Origin: an uncultured Eubacteriales bacterium
GTDB lineage: Bacteria > Bacillota > Clostridia > Oscillospirales > Oscillospiraceae
Direction of reading: 5' to 3'
Assembly: GCA_900544405.1 (NCBI GenBank)
Contig: UQVA01000013.1
Location: 1 to 52,485 of the forward strand
Length of the DNA: 52,485 nt
Each line of letters begins with the position of its first letter. The first letter of the stretch is position 1. Positions 16,489 to 24,529 of the stretch are shown one piece after another. The notes beneath the pieces were generated by a model that did no database searches, was not told where the DNA came from, and saw only the letters and a list, made by a program, of their open reading frames with translations. Both the position numbers and the translations under genes were made by a program.

Positions 16489-17399
16489 CAGTGGGCACCT
16501 CCGATAATATCTTTCAGATTTTCAATGTTGTACTTTTTCATGGTCTCCGGCAGGGCATCGATGATGCGCTTGCAGGCGAAGGGGTCCACCAGATTGGCAG
16601 CCCCTACCTCCACGGCGGAGGCCCCCGCCAGCATCATTTCCACCACGTCCTCAGCGCTTGCAACGCCGCCCATGCCGATGATGGGGATGTTCACAGTCTC
16701 GTAGACCTGATAGACCATCCGCAGGGCCAGGGGCAGCAGGCAGGGGCCGGACATTCCGCCCATTTTGTTGGCGATCACCGGGCGGCGGCGCTTCAAGTCA
16801 ATCCGCATCCCCAGAAGGGTATTGATGAGGCACACGCCGTCGGCTCCCGCCGCCTCCACGGCCTTTGCAATGACGGTGATGTCCGTCACATTGGGGGTCA
16901 GCTTCACATAAACGGGCTTTTTCACGGCTTTTTTTACCGCTTCCGTGACGGCTGCGGCGGCTTTCGGGTCCGTGCCGAAGCTCATGCCGCCCCCGTGGAC
17001 ATTGGGGCAGGAGATGTTGATTTCCAGAATGCCCACACCCTCGGCATCGTCAAATTTCTTGGCGCAGTCCACGAACTCGTCAACCGAGAAGCCGCTGATG
17101 TTGGCCAGCACCGGCTTTGAATAGACCTGCCGCAATTTCGGCAGTTCTTCGGAAATCACTTTCTCCACGCCGGGGTTCTGCAGGCCCACGGAGTTGATGA
17201 GGCCGTCGGGAATCTCCGCAATGCGGGGGGTGGGGTTGCCGAAGCGGGGGTCTTTTGTGGTCCCCTTCATGGAAAGGGAACCCAGGATGTTGATGTCATA
17301 CAGGTCCGCGAACTCATAGCCGAAGCCGAAGGTCCCGGAAGCGGGGATGATCGGGTTGGCCAGGTTCAGGCCGGACAGGTTCACGGTCGTATCAGGCAT
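16488..17399 (-). CDS. pyrD: Dihydroorotate dehydrogenase, class 1B catalytic subunit
   Basis: This FMN enzyme oxidises dihydroorotate to orotate and passes electrons through PyrK to NAD. The 303 residues show the class 1B pattern: IPASGTFGFGYEF (about 18-30), NSVGLQNPGV, EINISCPNVHGGG (about 128-140, with the catalytic Cys) and IGMGGVASAEDVVEM near 240. It overlaps pyrK by 8 bases, as expected for subunits of one complex. Confidence 0.96.
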   Translation of the reverse strand: MPDTTVNLSGLNLANPIIPASGTFGFGYEFADLYDINILGSLSMKGTTKDPRFGNPTPRIAEIPDGLINSVGLQNPGVEKVISEELPKLRQVYSKPVLANISGFSVDEFVDCAKKFDDAEGVGILEINISCPNVHGGGMSFGTDPKAAAAVTEAVKKAVKKPVYVKLTPNVTDITVIAKAVEAAGADGVCLINTLLGMRIDLKRRRPVIANKMGGMSGPCLLPLALRMVYQVYETVNIPIIGMGGVASAEDVVEMMLAGASAVEVGAANLVDPFACKRIIDALPETMKKYNIENLKDIIGGAH

Positions 17400-18126
17400 C
17401 GAAAATCACTTCTCCCTTCGTCAGCACCGGGCCGTCCTTGCAGATGCGCTTATTGCCATACTTTGTCTTGCAGGTGCAGCCCATACAGGCACCGAAGCCG
17501 CAGCCCATCCGCTCCTCGAAGGACAGCTCCCCGTCCATAGCCGTTGCTTTGTACACGGCTTTCAGCATGGGTTCCGGGCCGCAGGCGTAAAAATAGGTGG
17601 CATTTTCCGGCAGGATGTTGGTAACGAAGCCCCTGGTCCCCCGGCTGCCGTCCTCGGTGGCGATACGGACCTCGGCCCCCAGAGCCTCCAATTCGTCCAC
17701 CAGGATCACGTCCTGACCGGACCGGAAGCCCAGGCAGACCGTCACTTGCTTTCCCTGTTCCCGCAGGTCTTTGCAAAGCTGGACCATGGGGGGTGTCCCC
17801 ACGCCTCCGGCGATCAGGACCGGCCGGTCTCCGCTTTTGGCCGTATCAAAGCCGTTGCCCAGGCCGGACAGGGCGTTCAGCACTTCCCCGCCGGTCATTT
17901 TGGAAAGGGCCTCGGTGCCCTTTCCCACCACTTTATAGACGACGGTCAGGGTATTTTCTTCCCGGCAGCACACGGAGATGGGACGGCGCAGGTACAGTCC
18001 CTGAATGTGGAAATTCACGAACTGCCCCGGCCGGGTGATGGCGCTGGTATCCCCGGAAAGGGTCATTTTATAGGTGTCCGGAGCGATTTGCTCGTTGGTC
18101 AGGACGGTATAGTTGACTTCCTTCAT
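17392..18126 (-). CDS. pyrK: Dihydroorotate dehydrogenase electron transfer subunit
   Basis: PyrK carries FAD and a 2Fe-2S cluster and links PyrD to NAD. The 244-residue protein has the FAD-binding RRPISVCCREE (about 48-58), an NAD-domain GGVGTPPM (about 106-113) and a C-terminal cluster motif in ERMGCGFGACMGCTCKT with a later Cys in RICKDGPV. Start ATG 18126 was chosen over an upstream in-frame ATG (18165) because it starts at the family N-terminus and has GGGGGGACGGC upstream; the site is weak. The gap to carB is 11 bases. Confidence 0.95.
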   Translation of the reverse strand: MKEVNYTVLTNEQIAPDTYKMTLSGDTSAITRPGQFVNFHIQGLYLRRPISVCCREENTLTVVYKVVGKGTEALSKMTGGEVLNALSGLGNGFDTAKSGDRPVLIAGGVGTPPMVQLCKDLREQGKQVTVCLGFRSGQDVILVDELEALGAEVRIATEDGSRGTRGFVTNILPENATYFYACGPEPMLKAVYKATAMDGELSFEERMGCGFGACMGCTCKTKYGNKRICKDGPVLTKGEVIFDA

Positions 18127-18137
18127 GCCGTCCCCCC

Positions 18138-21100
18138 TTAATCTGCATCTACGGTGGAGATGCACAGCGTGGTCTCCTCCAGCACGTCCAGCAGCACCCG
18201 GACCGTGTCCAGGGCCGTGAACATGGTCACGTTGTTTTCCACGGCGCAGCGGCGGATGGCGTAGCCGTCCAGCTCGGAATCTGCGTTGATGTCTCTCGTG
18301 TTGATGACGTAAGTCACATAGCCCCGGCGGATGGAATCCAGAATCTCCTCGCTGCCCTCGGAGAGCTTCTTGCGAATGCGGGTGCGGATGCCATGCTCCT
18401 TCAGGAACACGGCGGTGCCGTGGGTGGCCTCGATGTTGAAGCCCAGTTCGTAGAACCGGCGGATCAGGGGCAGAGCTTCCTCCTTATCGGCGTCGGCAAT
18501 GGTCACGAAAATCGACCCGTAGTTCATCACGTTCATGCCGCTGGACTGCAATGCCTTATAGAGGGCACGGGTCAGGGTCTTATCATAGCCGATGGCCTCG
18601 CCGGTGGACTTCATCTCCGGGGACAGGTAGGCATCCAGCCCCCGCAGCTTGGAGAAGGAGAAGGCCGGGGCCTTCACGTAATGGCGCTGCCGCTCGGCGG
18701 GATAGATTTCCGTATAGCCCTGACTCTTAAGGCTTTCGCCCAGAATGACCTTGGTGGCGATATCCGCCAGGGAGTAGCCCGTGGCCTTGGACAGGAACGG
18801 CACCGTCCGGGAGGACCGGGGGTTCACCTCGATGACGTAGACCTGCTCCTGCTTGTCCACGATGAACTGAATGTTGTAAAGGCCCACGATGCCGATGCCC
18901 AGGCCCAGCTTCCGGGTATAGTCCAGAATGGTCTCCTTGGCCTTCCGGGATACGGAGAAGGTGGGGTACACGCTGATGGAGTCGCCGGAGTGAATGCCCG
19001 TGCGCTCCACGTGTTCCATGATGCCGGGGACGAACACGTCCGTGCCGTCGCAGATGGCATCCACTTCCAGTTCCTTGCCCGCAATGTATCGGTCCACCAG
19101 CACCGGCTTGTCGGCATCGATTTCTACGGCGGTTTTCAGATAATGCCGCAGGCTTTCCTCGTTGGCCACGATCTGCATGGCCCGGCCGCCCAGCACGAAG
19201 CTGGGCCGCACCAGCACCGGGTAGCCGATTTCGGCGGCAGCCTTCACGCCGTCCTCCACATGGGTCACGGCCCGGCCCGTGGGCTGGGGGATGTGCAGCT
19301 CCTCCATGACCTTCTCGAACTGGTCCCGGTCCTCGGCCCGGTCGATGGCGGCGCTGTCCGTGCCGATGATCTTCACCCCCCGGCGCATGAGCTTATCCGC
19401 CAGGTTAATGGCCGTCTGGCCGCCCAGGGAGGCAATGACTCCCTCCGGCTTTTCCAGATCGATGACGTTCATCACATCCTCCACGGTCAGAGGCTCGAAG
19501 TACAGCTTGTCACCGATGGTGTAGTCCGTAGAGACGGTCTCCGGATTATTGTTGATGATGATGGCCTCGTAGCCGCTTTCCTTGATGGTCCGGACGGCGT
19601 GGACCGTGGAGTAGTCGAACTCCACGCCCTGGCCGATGCGGATGGGGCCGGAGCCCAGGACCAGGATTTTTTTCCGGTCGCTGACACGGGATTCGTTCTC
19701 GTCCTCGTAGGTGGCGTAAAAATAGGGGATATAGCTTTCAAATTCGCTGGCGCAGGTATCGATCATCTTGTACACCGGGCGAATGTTGTTCTTGGCCCGA
19801 ATCTGAGCAATTTCGTCCTCAGCAGTCTCCCAGAGCCGGGCGATGGCGGCATCGGAGAAGCCCATGGACTTGGCATAGGCCAACTCGTCCACATCGAAGG
19901 GCTGCTCTTTCAGGGAAGCCTCCTCGTCGATGATGTTCCGGACCGTATCCAAGAACAGCATATCGATCTGGGTGGCGTTGGCCACCAGACCCACGTCCGT
20001 GTGCCGCCGCAGCAGCTCGGCGATGGCGAAAATACGGTCGTCCCGGCCGTCCCGGATATAATTCAGCAGCTCCGCCGTGTCCATCCGGTCGAATTTGGGC
20101 AGATACAGGTGGTCGGCCCCGATTTCCAGGCTCCGGACGGCCTTCAGCAGGCTCTCCTCGATGGTCCGGCCCACAGACATAACCTCGCCGGTGGCCTTCA
20201 TCTGGGTGTTCAGCTTGTTGGAAGCGGAGGTGAACTTATCGAAGGGGAACCGGGCCATTTTCGTGACCACATAGTCCAGGGCAGGCTCAAAAGAAGCGGG
20301 GGTGTTGGCGATTTGAATTTCGTCCAGCGTCATGCCCACGGCGATTTTCGCACTGACCCGGGCGATGGGGTAGCCGGAGGCCTTGGAGGCCAGTGCCGAG
20401 GACCGGGACACCCGGGGGTTCACCTCGATGAGGTAGTAGCTGAAGGACTGCGGGTCCAGGGCAAACTGGACGTTGCACCCGCCTTCGATTTTCAGCTCCC
20501 GGATGATTTTCAATGCGCTGTCCCGGAGCAGGTGATACTCTTTATTGGTCAGGGTCTGGCTGGGACACACCACGATGGAGTCGCCGGTATGGATGCCCAC
20601 CGGGTCAATGTTCTCCATATTGCATATCGTGATGACCGTGTCGGCGTGGTCCCGCATGACCTCGTACTCGATCTCTTTATAGCCCCGGATGCTCTTTTCC
20701 ACCAGCACCTGATGGACCGGAGAGAGCTTCAGAGCGTTTTTCATGATTTCCCGCAGCTCGGTCACGTTGTCGGCAAAGCCGCCGCCGGTGCCACCCAGGG
20801 TGAAGGCAGGCCGCAGGACCACCGGGTAGCCGATCTCCTCCGCCGCCTGCTCAGCCTCCGGAATAGAATGGGTGATTTGAGAGGGCAGCACCGGTTCCCC
20901 GATGCGCTGGCACAGCTCCTTGAACTTCTCCCGGTCCTCAGCCATGTCGATGGAGTCGGAGGAAGTACCCAGCAGTTCCACCTGGCACTCGGCCAGGATG
21001 CCCTTGCGTTCCAGCTGCATGGCCAGATTCAGGCCCGTCTGGCCGCCGATGCCGGGGAGAATGGCGTCGGGCCGCTCGTAGCGGATGATTTTTGCCACAT

Positions 21101-21317
21101 ATTCCAAAGTCAGCGGCTCCATGTAGACCTTGTCGGCCATGGAGCTGTCGGTCATGATGGTGGCCGGGTTGGAGTTCACCAGAATGACCTCGTAGCCCTC
21201 CTCCCGGAGGGCGATGCAGGCCTGAGTGCCTGCGTAGTCGAATTCCGCCGCCTGTCCGATGACGATGGGGCCGGAACCGATGACCAGTACCTTCTTAATA
21301 TCCGTTCTCTTAGGCAT
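18138..21317 (-). CDS. carB: Carbamoyl phosphate synthase large subunit
   Basis: CarB makes carbamoyl phosphate from bicarbonate, ammonia and two ATP. The 1,059 residues hold two homologous ATP-grasp halves. Each opens with a VLVIGSGP / ILVLGSGP nucleotide loop (about 10 and 554) and has the Glu-x-Asn-Pro-Arg metal site (EVNPRVSRSSALA near 298, EVNPRSSRTVPFL near 832). The end is an MGS-like allosteric domain (about 930-1059). The C-terminal domain is where UMP or IMP normally act. The start overlaps the end of carA by 8 bases. Confidence 0.98.
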   Translation of the reverse strand: MPKRTDIKKVLVIGSGPIVIGQAAEFDYAGTQACIALREEGYEVILVNSNPATIMTDSSMADKVYMEPLTLEYVAKIIRYERPDAILPGIGGQTGLNLAMQLERKGILAECQVELLGTSSDSIDMAEDREKFKELCQRIGEPVLPSQITHSIPEAEQAAEEIGYPVVLRPAFTLGGTGGGFADNVTELREIMKNALKLSPVHQVLVEKSIRGYKEIEYEVMRDHADTVITICNMENIDPVGIHTGDSIVVCPSQTLTNKEYHLLRDSALKIIRELKIEGGCNVQFALDPQSFSYYLIEVNPRVSRSSALASKASGYPIARVSAKIAVGMTLDEIQIANTPASFEPALDYVVTKMARFPFDKFTSASNKLNTQMKATGEVMSVGRTIEESLLKAVRSLEIGADHLYLPKFDRMDTAELLNYIRDGRDDRIFAIAELLRRHTDVGLVANATQIDMLFLDTVRNIIDEEASLKEQPFDVDELAYAKSMGFSDAAIARLWETAEDEIAQIRAKNNIRPVYKMIDTCASEFESYIPYFYATYEDENESRVSDRKKILVLGSGPIRIGQGVEFDYSTVHAVRTIKESGYEAIIINNNPETVSTDYTIGDKLYFEPLTVEDVMNVIDLEKPEGVIASLGGQTAINLADKLMRRGVKIIGTDSAAIDRAEDRDQFEKVMEELHIPQPTGRAVTHVEDGVKAAAEIGYPVLVRPSFVLGGRAMQIVANEESLRHYLKTAVEIDADKPVLVDRYIAGKELEVDAICDGTDVFVPGIMEHVERTGIHSGDSISVYPTFSVSRKAKETILDYTRKLGLGIGIVGLYNIQFIVDKQEQVYVIEVNPRSSRTVPFLSKATGYSLADIATKVILGESLKSQGYTEIYPAERQRHYVKAPAFSFSKLRGLDAYLSPEMKSTGEAIGYDKTLTRALYKALQSSGMNVMNYGSIFVTIADADKEEALPLIRRFYELGFNIEATHGTAVFLKEHGIRTRIRKKLSEGSEEILDSIRRGYVTYVINTRDINADSELDGYAIRRCAVENNVTMFTALDTVRVLLDVLEETTLCISTVDAD

Positions 21318-22407
21318 GGGGGGCCTCCTTCATCATATCCAAAAACTGATCGAACAGGTACGTGCTGTCCTGAGGGCCGGGAGCGCTTTCCGGGTGATAC
21401 TGCACGGAGAAGATGCGATCCTCCAGACTTTCCACACCCTCCACGGTGCCGTCCAGCAGGTTCACATGGGTCACAGTCAGGCCCGTGCCCGCCAGTGTCT
21501 TTTCATCTACGGCGTAGGAGTGGTTCTGGCTGGTAATTTCCAGCCGGCCGGTTTTCAGGTTCTTCACCGGATGGTTGCCGCCCCGGTGGCCAAATTTCAG
21601 CTTATAGGTCTTGGCGCCACAGGCCAGGCAGATCATCTGATGGCCCAGGCAGATGCCGAAGATGGGGTATTCGCCCCGCAGCTCTTTTACCAGCTGAATC
21701 ACCGGCTTCACGTCCTGAGGGTCTCCGGGGCCGTTGGACAGGAAGATGCCGTCCGGGTCCATCCGGCGAATTTCCTCGGCGGAGGTGTTGTAGGGGACCA
21801 CGGTCACGTTGCAGCCCCGCTGATTCAGGGAGCGGATGATGTTCAGCTTGATGCCGCAGTCCACCGCCACCACGTTGAACTTGTGGTTGGAGGTCCGGGA
21901 GTACCACTTTTTCCGGCAGCTCACCTGAGCCACGGCGTTGTGGGGCACCGGCGTCACCGCCAGCAGGGCCAGGGCTTCTTCCTTGGTCGTGGTGGCCGCC
22001 GTGATGACCACCCGGCGGCTGCCCTTGTCCCGGATGCTCCGGGCCAACTTCCGGGTGTCAATGCCTGCAATGCCGGGAATGTGGCTTTCTTCCAGAATCT
22101 CGGAAAGGGTCTTGGTGTAGCGGAAGTTGGAGGGGTTATCGTTGTAATTCCGCACCACCAAAGCCCCGATGGTGGGTGTGCGGCTCTCGAAGTCCTCGTC
22201 GGCGATGCCGTAGTTGCCAATGATGGGGTAGGTCATGACCACCATCTGATTGGTGTAAGAGGGGTCGGAGGCAATTTCCTGATACCCCACCATGGAGGTG
22301 TTGAACACGATCTCACAGACACGGGTCACTTCGGTGTCGCCGAAGCCCCAGCCCAGGTATTCGCTGCCGTCCTCCAAAACGATCTTTCGGTCCAGTTCTT
22401 TTCTCAT
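21310..22407 (-). CDS. carA: Carbamoyl phosphate synthase small subunit
   Basis: CarA is the glutaminase that delivers ammonia to CarB. The 365-residue protein has the N-terminal CPSase domain (GWGFGDTEV, SYTNQMVVMTYP) and a class I amidotransferase domain with the nucleophile Cys in FGICLGHQM (about 256-264) and HPESAPGPQDS near the C-terminus (about 336-346). I use ATG 22407; the longer frame to 22476 runs into pyrC and lacks homology. It overlaps pyrC by 4 bases. Confidence 0.97.
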   Translation of the reverse strand: MRKELDRKIVLEDGSEYLGWGFGDTEVTRVCEIVFNTSMVGYQEIASDPSYTNQMVVMTYPIIGNYGIADEDFESRTPTIGALVVRNYNDNPSNFRYTKTLSEILEESHIPGIAGIDTRKLARSIRDKGSRRVVITAATTTKEEALALLAVTPVPHNAVAQVSCRKKWYSRTSNHKFNVVAVDCGIKLNIIRSLNQRGCNVTVVPYNTSAEEIRRMDPDGIFLSNGPGDPQDVKPVIQLVKELRGEYPIFGICLGHQMICLACGAKTYKLKFGHRGGNHPVKNLKTGRLEITSQNHSYAVDEKTLAGTGLTVTHVNLLDGTVEGVESLEDRIFSVQYHPESAPGPQDSTYLFDQFLDMMKEAPHA

Positions 22408-23615
22408 GCGTTTCTTCCTTTCTCCAGCAGTTCGCCCCGGTAGACGGTACCCACATGGGCGGCGTGTACGCTCCATCCGGCAAAGGGGGTAGCCCTTCCC
22501 ATAGATTGAAAGCGCTCCGGGTCGATTATTTCCTGTGCGTTCAAATCAAATATGGCGTAGCAATCCTGATTGTCAATACCGAAGCGGCGGGCGGGCGCCA
22601 GGCTCATCCGCTCCACCAGGGCTTCCAGGCTCAGCTTTCCCGTCTCCACCAGGCCGGTGTAGAGTACCGGGAAAGCACATTCCAGGCCGACAACACCCAT
22701 CAGGCTTCCCGCCAAGCCTCTGGATTTTTCCTCGGCGCTGTGGGGAGCGTGGTCCGTGGCCACCATGTCCACGGTGCCGTCCTGCAGGCCCTCCACCAAA
22801 GCGTCCCGGTCCTCCGGGGAACGCAGGGGCGGATTCATCTTGAACCGGCCGTCCTCCTGCAGGTCCTCGTCGCAGAGGAGCAGGTAGTGGGGTCCGGTCT
22901 CGCAGGTCACGTCCACGCCGGATTTCTTTGCCTGCCGGATCAGATCCACACTTTTCGCCGTGGACACGTGACATACATGGTAGGCACAGCCGGTTTTCGC
23001 CGCCAAGTCCAGGTCCCGGGCAATGGGTCCCCATTCGGATTCAGCAGAAATGCCCTTATGGCCGTGGGCGGCGGCGTAGCGCCCGGCGTGGATGTAGCCC
23101 CCGTGGAGCAGGGAATTGTCCTCGCAGTGGGCGGAAATGACCTTGCCCAGGGACTTGGCCAGCTTCATGGCTTCCAGCATCCTTTCCTCCGACTGGACGC
23201 CCTTGCCGTCATCGGAGAACCCGGCAACATAAGGCGCCATGGCCTCCATGTCGGAAAGGGTCTCGCCTAATTCCCCACGGGTGATGGACCCGAAGGGCAG
23301 GACCTGAATGGCCGCATCCCGCCGGATAATGTCCAACTGGACCTTCAGATTTTCATAGGTGTCGGGCACCGGAGCCAGGTTGGGCATGGAGCAGACCGCC
23401 GTGTAACCTCCGGCGGCAGCGGCGGCAGTCCCGGTTTTGATCGTCTCCTTATAAGAAAATCCCGGCTCCCGAAGATGTACATGAACATCAACGAGACCCG
23501 GGATAACAAATACGGAATCGGAAACACTGGGTGCCTTGCCCTTGAAGAAAAACTGGTTCCGGAAAACAAAATGCCCGTCCTGAAAGAAATTCACATTACT
23601 CAGGGACTGCATCAT
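22404..23615 (-). CDS. pyrC: Dihydroorotase
   Basis: PyrC cyclises carbamoyl aspartate to dihydroorotate. The 403-residue amidohydrolase has the zinc motif DVHVHLREPG (about 56-65), SMPNLAP, a bridging-ligand region, HCEDNSL (about 166-172), HVCHVST (about 209-215) and ATDHAPHS (about 283-290). It heads the operon. Two consecutive ATG codons (23615, 23612) follow GGAGGTCAAGGAA; either could start. A longer frame to 23744 covers the promoter and was rejected. Confidence 0.95.
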   Translation of the reverse strand: MMQSLSNVNFFQDGHFVFRNQFFFKGKAPSVSDSVFVIPGLVDVHVHLREPGFSYKETIKTGTAAAAAGGYTAVCSMPNLAPVPDTYENLKVQLDIIRRDAAIQVLPFGSITRGELGETLSDMEAMAPYVAGFSDDGKGVQSEERMLEAMKLAKSLGKVISAHCEDNSLLHGGYIHAGRYAAAHGHKGISAESEWGPIARDLDLAAKTGCAYHVCHVSTAKSVDLIRQAKKSGVDVTCETGPHYLLLCDEDLQEDGRFKMNPPLRSPEDRDALVEGLQDGTVDMVATDHAPHSAEEKSRGLAGSLMGVVGLECAFPVLYTGLVETGKLSLEALVERMSLAPARRFGIDNQDCYAIFDLNAQEIIDPERFQSMGRATPFAGWSVHAAHVGTVYRGELLEKGRNA

Positions 23616-23646
23616 TTTCCTTGACCTCCATCGGCGTATTTCGGCT

Positions 23647-23675
23647 ATTGTATCATGGCAGAAGTCCATTGTCAA
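23647..23675 (-). promoter_or_regulatory. Promoter of the nine-gene pyrimidine operon
   Basis: On the minus strand a perfect TTGACA (23670-23675) and TACAAT (23647-23652) are 17 bases apart. The predicted start is only about 25 bases before the pyrC start codon, so there is no room for a PyrR-type attenuator with anti-terminator and terminator hairpins. Confidence 0.85.
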
Positions 23676-23678
23676 GGG

Positions 23679-23707
23679 TTTTCTTTTTCGGAATACTGGT
23701 GTATAAT
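23679..23707 (+). promoter_or_regulatory. Promoter of the SdpI-like gene
   Basis: A perfect TATAAT (23702-23707) lies 21 bases before the start codon. The -35 (TTTTCT, 23679-23684) is poor at 17-base spacing. It is back-to-back with the pyrimidine operon promoter; the two -35 regions nearly touch. Confidence 0.5.
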
Positions 23708-23728
23708 TACGACAAAGGAGGGAATTCA

Positions 23729-24082
23729 ATGGAATCTCTGACACTGCTGAACCTCATCATCCCCTGCGTGACCCTGCTCGCTGCGCTGTTGCTGCGAAAA
23801 CACCCGGCCAAAAGGATGGCCCCACGCAGTGGCTACGGTTACAATACACCCCTCGCCCGTTCCACCCCGGAGCGCTGGGCCTATGCACAGGAAATCGCCC
23901 CGCCGGTATTCTTCCACGGAGGCATGGGCCTGCTGGGTGCCGAATTGGCCCTGAGCGCATTGCTTCTTTCCTGGGACGTGACTGCCTGGGTCGTGGTCCT
24001 CATCGGGACCCTGGTGGGCTTTTTCCTGCTGGGCCTGTGCTTTGCCAACGTGGAAAAGAAGATCCGAAAGAAATTTCCTTAA
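23729..24082 (+). CDS. SdpI/YhfL-family small membrane protein
   Basis: A 117-residue protein with an N-terminal membrane helix (about residues 3-20), a conserved-looking loop, and two more helices (about 62-80 and 83-105). The loop SGYGYNTPLARSTPERWAYA (about 31-50) matches the G-Y-R-T-P...S...E.W.xAQ pattern of the SdpI family, which includes the immunity protein for the toxin SdpC; most homologues have no known toxin partner, and none is seen here. AAAGGAGGG precedes ATG 23729. The upstream extension of the frame crosses the promoter. Confidence 0.75.
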   Translation: MESLTLLNLIIPCVTLLAALLLRKHPAKRMAPRSGYGYNTPLARSTPERWAYAQEIAPPVFFHGGMGLLGAELALSALLLSWDVTAWVVVLIGTLVGFFLLGLCFANVEKKIRKKFP

Positions 24083-24100
24083 AATCTGAAAAAAGATACG

Positions 24101-24136
24101 AAAAGACCTGCTGTGAAAAACAGCAGGTCTTTTTTA
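24101..24136. terminator. Bidirectional intrinsic terminator
   Basis: AAAAGACCTGCTG (24101-24113) pairs with CAGCAGGTCTTTT (24121-24133), with A and T runs on either side. It ends the SdpI-like gene from the left and the opp/DUF3899 transcript from the right; it overlaps the stop region of the latter. Confidence 0.93.
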
Positions 24137-24529
24137 TACCAATTCGTAAATGACCACCAAAACGACGGATAGGGCCGTCAGGACCAGTCCCACCCACAGC
24201 GTCCCATAGGGCGGCTTGCGACATGCAGCCTTCCGGTCCCGATAGGTAAGAAAATCTTCCTTTTCGTCCCGGGCGTGGCCGATACTGGCACCGGGCACAT
24301 GGGTGTGGAACACCGACGTGATCCCATAGGTCAGCAAATCAAAAGCGCCCCGGTTCCGGCACCAGGTCAGCCCCGCAGAACCCAGCAGCAGGGCGCCGGG
24401 CGTAAAAAAGGCATCGCAAATCCGCCGGAACAGATCTCCACTGCCCTGGGGGTTGGTGAAAAACACCAGGGCCCCCACGGCAATGGCGAAAATTCCGCTT
24501 TTCAGAATACTTTTGGTCCGTGCGGTCAT
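24134..24529 (-). CDS. DUF3899-like small membrane protein
   Basis: A 131-residue protein with membrane helices at about 10-24, 38-55 and 108-130 and a charged central loop (ARDEKEDFLTYRDRK). The layout, with FDLLTYGITSVF after helix 2, resembles DUF3899 proteins, whose role is unknown. The start overlaps the end of oppF by 4 bases, so it is translationally coupled to the peptide transporter and may be an accessory part of it; that is an inference from position only. Confidence 0.65.
   Translation of the reverse strand: MTARTKSILKSGIFAIAVGALVFFTNPQGSGDLFRRICDAFFTPGALLLGSAGLTWCRNRGAFDLLTYGITSVFHTHVPGASIGHARDEKEDFLTYRDRKAACRKPPYGTLWVGLVLTALSVVLVVIYELV

Noticed and set aside
18393..21536. A 1,047-codon open frame on the plus strand opposite carB
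   Set aside because: The same antisense effect; carB on the other strand is unambiguous. Similar long shadows lie opposite typA, oppA, oppD and oppC.
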